A DNA stretch of 16,592 bases from Deltaproteobacteria bacterium (lineage in GTDB: Bacteria; Desulfobacterota; Binatia; Binatales; Binataceae), in contig JAJXYM010000162.1 of NCBI GenBank assembly GCA_021780585.1, positions 1-16,592 of the forward strand. Reading direction: 5' to 3'. Shown here piece by piece: positions 14,377-16,592 of the stretch. Each line of letters starts with the position of its first letter. Positions within the stretch are counted from its first letter, which is position 1. Made by a program: the position numbers and the translations under genes. The notes under the pieces were generated by a model. It was not told the DNA's origin and searched no databases. It worked only from the letters and a program-made list of their open reading frames with translations.

Positions 14377-15582
14377 CTACGCGCCGCCGGACATAGCTTC
14401 AAGTGCGTCGCGCATCGTCCCGACGGCAAAGTCCAGCTCGGCCGGACCGATTACCAGCGGCGGGGCCAGCCGCACCACCCGATCCGCGTTGAGCGTCCAG
14501 TTGATCACCACGCCGCGCGCGATCGTCTCGGCGACGAACCGGCGCGCCCGTTCCGCCGCGGCGAACTCGATTCCGATCAGCAGACCGATTCCGCGCACCG
14601 CCACGATCTCGCGGCCGATCATGCCTTCAAGGCGCGTCCGCAGCGCCGCGCCGACGCGCGCGGCCCGCTCCCACAGCCGCTCCCGCACGATCTGTTCGAA
14701 CGCGGCCTCACCGGCGGCGCAGGACACCGGATGGCCGCCGAAGGTCGTGATATGGCCGAGCGGCGGATCGCGCGCCAGCCGCCCGATCAGCTCGTCGCTC
14801 CCGCAAAACGCCCCGAGCGGCATCCCGCCGCCCAGCGCCTTGGCCAGCACCAGCAGGTCCGGCGCGACTTCGAAATGATCGAGCGCAAAGAGCCGCCCGA
14901 TCCGGCCGAAGCCGGTCAACACCTCGTCGAAAATGAGCAGCGCCCCGGTCCGCGTGCAGCGATCGCGCAGCGCCACGATAAATTCGCGCGCTGGTATCCG
15001 CACGCCGCCCTCGGCCTGCACCGGCTCGATTACCACGGCCGCGACCGTCTCGTCGATCGCGCCCAGCGCCGCCTCATCGCCGAACGGCAGCCGCCGCACC
15101 GGGCCGGGCAGCGGCTCAAACGGCGCACGGAACGCCGCGTTGCCCATCAGCGCGAGCGCCGCCATCGTATCGCCGTGATAAGCGCCGTCGAAGGCGACGA
15201 ACGTCGCCCGGCCGGTGGCTTTGCGCGCCACCTTGAGCGCGCCCTCGATCGCTTCCGCCCCGCTGTTGGTGAAATAGACCCGGCCGAGTCCCGCCGGCAG
15301 CGTCTCGGCGAGCCGCGCCGCGTAGCGCGCCTGCGCCTCGATTACATACTCGCCGTAAACCATCGCGTGCAGATGGCGCCGCGCCTGCGCCTCGATTGCC
15401 GCGATCACGGCGGGATTCCCGTGACCGAGCGCGCTCACGCCGATTCCCGCGATCAGGTCGAGATAGCGCCGGCCGTCCGCGCAATACAGCCAGCATCCCT
15501 CCGCCCGCGTCACCTCGAGCCCGATCGGCGCTTCGGAGGTTTGCGCCAGATGGCGCCTGAAGGCGTCGCGCGCGGCGCTCAT
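14377..15582 (-). CDS. Class III (PLP-dependent) aminotransferase
   Basis: This is a cytoplasmic fold-type I aminotransferase of the acetylornithine/4-aminobutyrate group, 401 residues. The signatures are complete: TNSGAEAIEGALKVARKATG (105-124), AYHGDTMAALALMG (134-147), the cofactor ring-binding IFDEVLTGFGRIGRLFA (217-233) with Asp219, the Schiff-base Lys248 in VLAKALGGGMPLGAF, and ITTFGGHPVSCAA (278-290). The start ATG overlaps the stop of the acyl-CoA reductase gene as ATGA (15579-15582), and AAGGGG lies 5 nt upstream. An open frame continues to 16476 but is shadow of the LuxC gene. Known relatives act on terminal amines, ornithine derivatives or aldehydes. Coupling to a reductase that makes aldehydes suggests the aldehyde is its amino acceptor; that is inference, and the specificity is not visible. 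Confidence 0.92.
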   Translation of the reverse strand: MSAARDAFRRHLAQTSEAPIGLEVTRAEGCWLYCADGRRYLDLIAGIGVSALGHGNPAVIAAIEAQARRHLHAMVYGEYVIEAQARYAARLAETLPAGLGRVYFTNSGAEAIEGALKVARKATGRATFVAFDGAYHGDTMAALALMGNAAFRAPFEPLPGPVRRLPFGDEAALGAIDETVAAVVIEPVQAEGGVRIPAREFIVALRDRCTRTGALLIFDEVLTGFGRIGRLFALDHFEVAPDLLVLAKALGGGMPLGAFCGSDELIGRLARDPPLGHITTFGGHPVSCAAGEAAFEQIVRERLWERAARVGAALRTRLEGMIGREIVAVRGIGLLIGIEFAAAERARRFVAETIARGVVINWTLNADRVVRLAPPLVIGPAELDFAVGTMRDALEAMSGGA

Positions 15583-16592
15583 CGAGTCCCCTTCAGCCGC
15601 GCGAGAAAAACTCCGCCGCCGTGCGGCCACTCCAGCGGCGGCGATTGCATCGCGCCCGGAGCGCACAGGTAGGTCACGCCCAGTTGATGCAACACGCGGC
15701 GGATACTGTCCGCGCGCGTTTCCGGCGCCGACAGCGCGAACGCCTCGAAGCGGCCGGCGAAAGGCGCGAGCCGGCGCCGCAATTCGTCGTCGCCCGCCCA
15801 GCGCGCGACCGTAACCGTGCGGTATCCGGGCGAGATCGTGAAGTCGGCGCGGTCGTCGTAAATCACGCTCCAGCGCGCCGCGTCGCCCCATCCGCCGCCT
15901 TCGATCAACTCGACGTCCGCGCCGCCGAGCGCGCGCCAGCGCGCGCTTTCGCGCGCCCGCCGAACCGCCGCCGCCTCTTCCATCCCGACCTGCGCCGGCG
16001 GCGGCATCCGCTGCGCCGATCGTTCGAGCGCCGCCGCCAGTCGCAACGCGAATTCGCGCGCCGTGCGCGCCGTGTCCGCTTCGACCATCACCTGATGCGG
16101 CGACAGGCATCCATTCTGCTCGAACAGGCTCACGTCGTACGCGATCGCCGCCGCGATCGCGCCGCTTTCGGCCGCGCCCGCGCGCTCCAAGCCCGCGACG
16201 ATCGCGCCGCTGTGACGCGCGCCGAAGCCGACCAGCGCGCGTGGCGCCGGCTCCATGCCGGCGGCGGATTCGAGCGCGGCGATCGTTGGCTCGTCGCCGA
16301 ACGCCGCGATCCAGTCGCACTCCCGTCTCGGCGCCGCGCTGGCCGCCGTGTCCGTGCGACTCCAGTTGAGCGTCGCGAGGCGCGCGCCGACGGCGGGGTC
16401 CGCCGCGCGCAGCGTGCGCGCCAGCGCCGCGAAGAAGATCGGCTCCGCTGTCGCGCTTTTGAGCAGCAGTCCGCATCCGGAGAGCATCGCCGCCGCGACT
16501 TCATGCATGCCCGCGCCGGGGACGTTGCCCGGCATGATCATCCCGATCAGCGCGCCGGCGGGCCGCGCCGCGCGCGCGAATTGGTCCAGAGC
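15579..16592 (-). CDS. LuxC-type acyl-CoA reductase (5' end outside the window)
   Basis: This is the C-terminal 337 residues of a LuxC-family fatty acyl-CoA reductase. LuxC enzymes reduce an activated acyl group to an aldehyde with NADPH. Visible family features are GNVPGAG soon after the window edge, LLLKSATAEPIFF, the dinucleotide-domain region DWIAAFGDEPTIAAL, and the catalytic Cys in QNGCLSPHQVMVE. An internal ATG lies at 16541, but the reading frame and family similarity continue to the edge (LDQFARAARPAGALIG), so the true start is beyond 16592. The stop overlaps the start of the aminotransferase gene by 4 bp, so the two are made together. There is no luxAB luciferase gene here, so bioluminescence is not implied. 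Confidence 0.85.
   Translation of the reverse strand, partial: ALDQFARAARPAGALIGMIMPGNVPGAGMHEVAAAMLSGCGLLLKSATAEPIFFAALARTLRAADPAVGARLATLNWSRTDTAASAAPRRECDWIAAFGDEPTIAALESAAGMEPAPRALVGFGARHSGAIVAGLERAGAAESGAIAAAIAYDVSLFEQNGCLSPHQVMVEADTARTAREFALRLAAALERSAQRMPPPAQVGMEEAAAVRRARESARWRALGGADVELIEGGGWGDAARWSVIYDDRADFTISPGYRTVTVARWAGDDELRRRLAPFAGRFEAFALSAPETRADSIRRVLHQLGVTYLCAPGAMQSPPLEWPHGGGVFLARLKGTR

Noticed and set aside
15583..16476. N-terminal extension of the aminotransferase frame
   Set aside because: It is an out-of-frame reading of the LuxC gene; the start at 15582 has a good ribosome-binding site and family-matching N-terminus.
15579..16592. Bioluminescence operon suggested by the LuxC homologue
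   Set aside because: No luxA, luxB, luxD or luxE is visible, and LuxC-family reductases are widespread in non-luminous bacteria.
1..16592. Mobile element, CRISPR array, tRNA or rRNA
   Set aside because: I found no transposase, integrase, phage gene, regularly spaced repeat array or tRNA/rRNA-like sequence on either strand.

Overview
This is a GC-rich bacterial chromosomal window (roughly two thirds G+C by eye) with densely packed protein genes, ten on the minus strand and two on the plus strand. I see no rRNA, tRNA, CRISPR array, insertion sequence, integrase or phage gene. The gene content suggests a free-living Gram-negative soil or groundwater bacterium, because it combines a peptide-type ABC importer with a lipoprotein binding protein, a 14-helix drug exporter, a molybdopterin/NrfD redox complex, an ACMSD-type amidohydrolase and a LuxC-type acyl-CoA reductase. 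A deltaproteobacteria-like or Binatota-like lineage fits, but that is only a weak guess.

Layout, left to right. Positions 123-1157 (+) hold the methionine-salvage isomerase mtnA. Positions 1186-4495 (-) hold a three-gene peptide/nickel-type ABC import operon, binding protein then two permeases, with overlapping stops and starts but no ATPase gene in the window. Divergent from it at 4607-5131 (+) is a stand-alone macrodomain protein, and convergent with that at 5155-6756 (-) is a DHA2-family (EmrB/QacA-like) exporter with a good sigma70-like promoter. Positions 6917-12868 (-) form a probable operon: amidohydrolase, then a fused four-cluster ferredoxin plus NrfD membrane protein, then a 941-residue molybdopterin oxidoreductase. 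Positions 13034-16592 (-) form another tightly coupled operon: LuxC-type acyl-CoA reductase (cut by the window edge), class III aminotransferase, and a membrane histidine kinase with a degenerate ATP-binding domain.

How the genes may work together. The redox complex should pass electrons between the quinone pool (NrfD part), four [4Fe-4S] clusters and a molybdenum active site. Its substrate cannot be read from the sequence, and the catalytic subunit has no visible Tat signal, so it may face the cytoplasm. The LuxC/aminotransferase pair could convert an acyl-CoA to an aldehyde and then to a primary amine; this is inference from adjacency. These two minus-strand operons are the most interesting parts of the window. 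Several genes use TTG or GTG starts with clear ribosome-binding sites, so an ATG-only reading would mis-place them.
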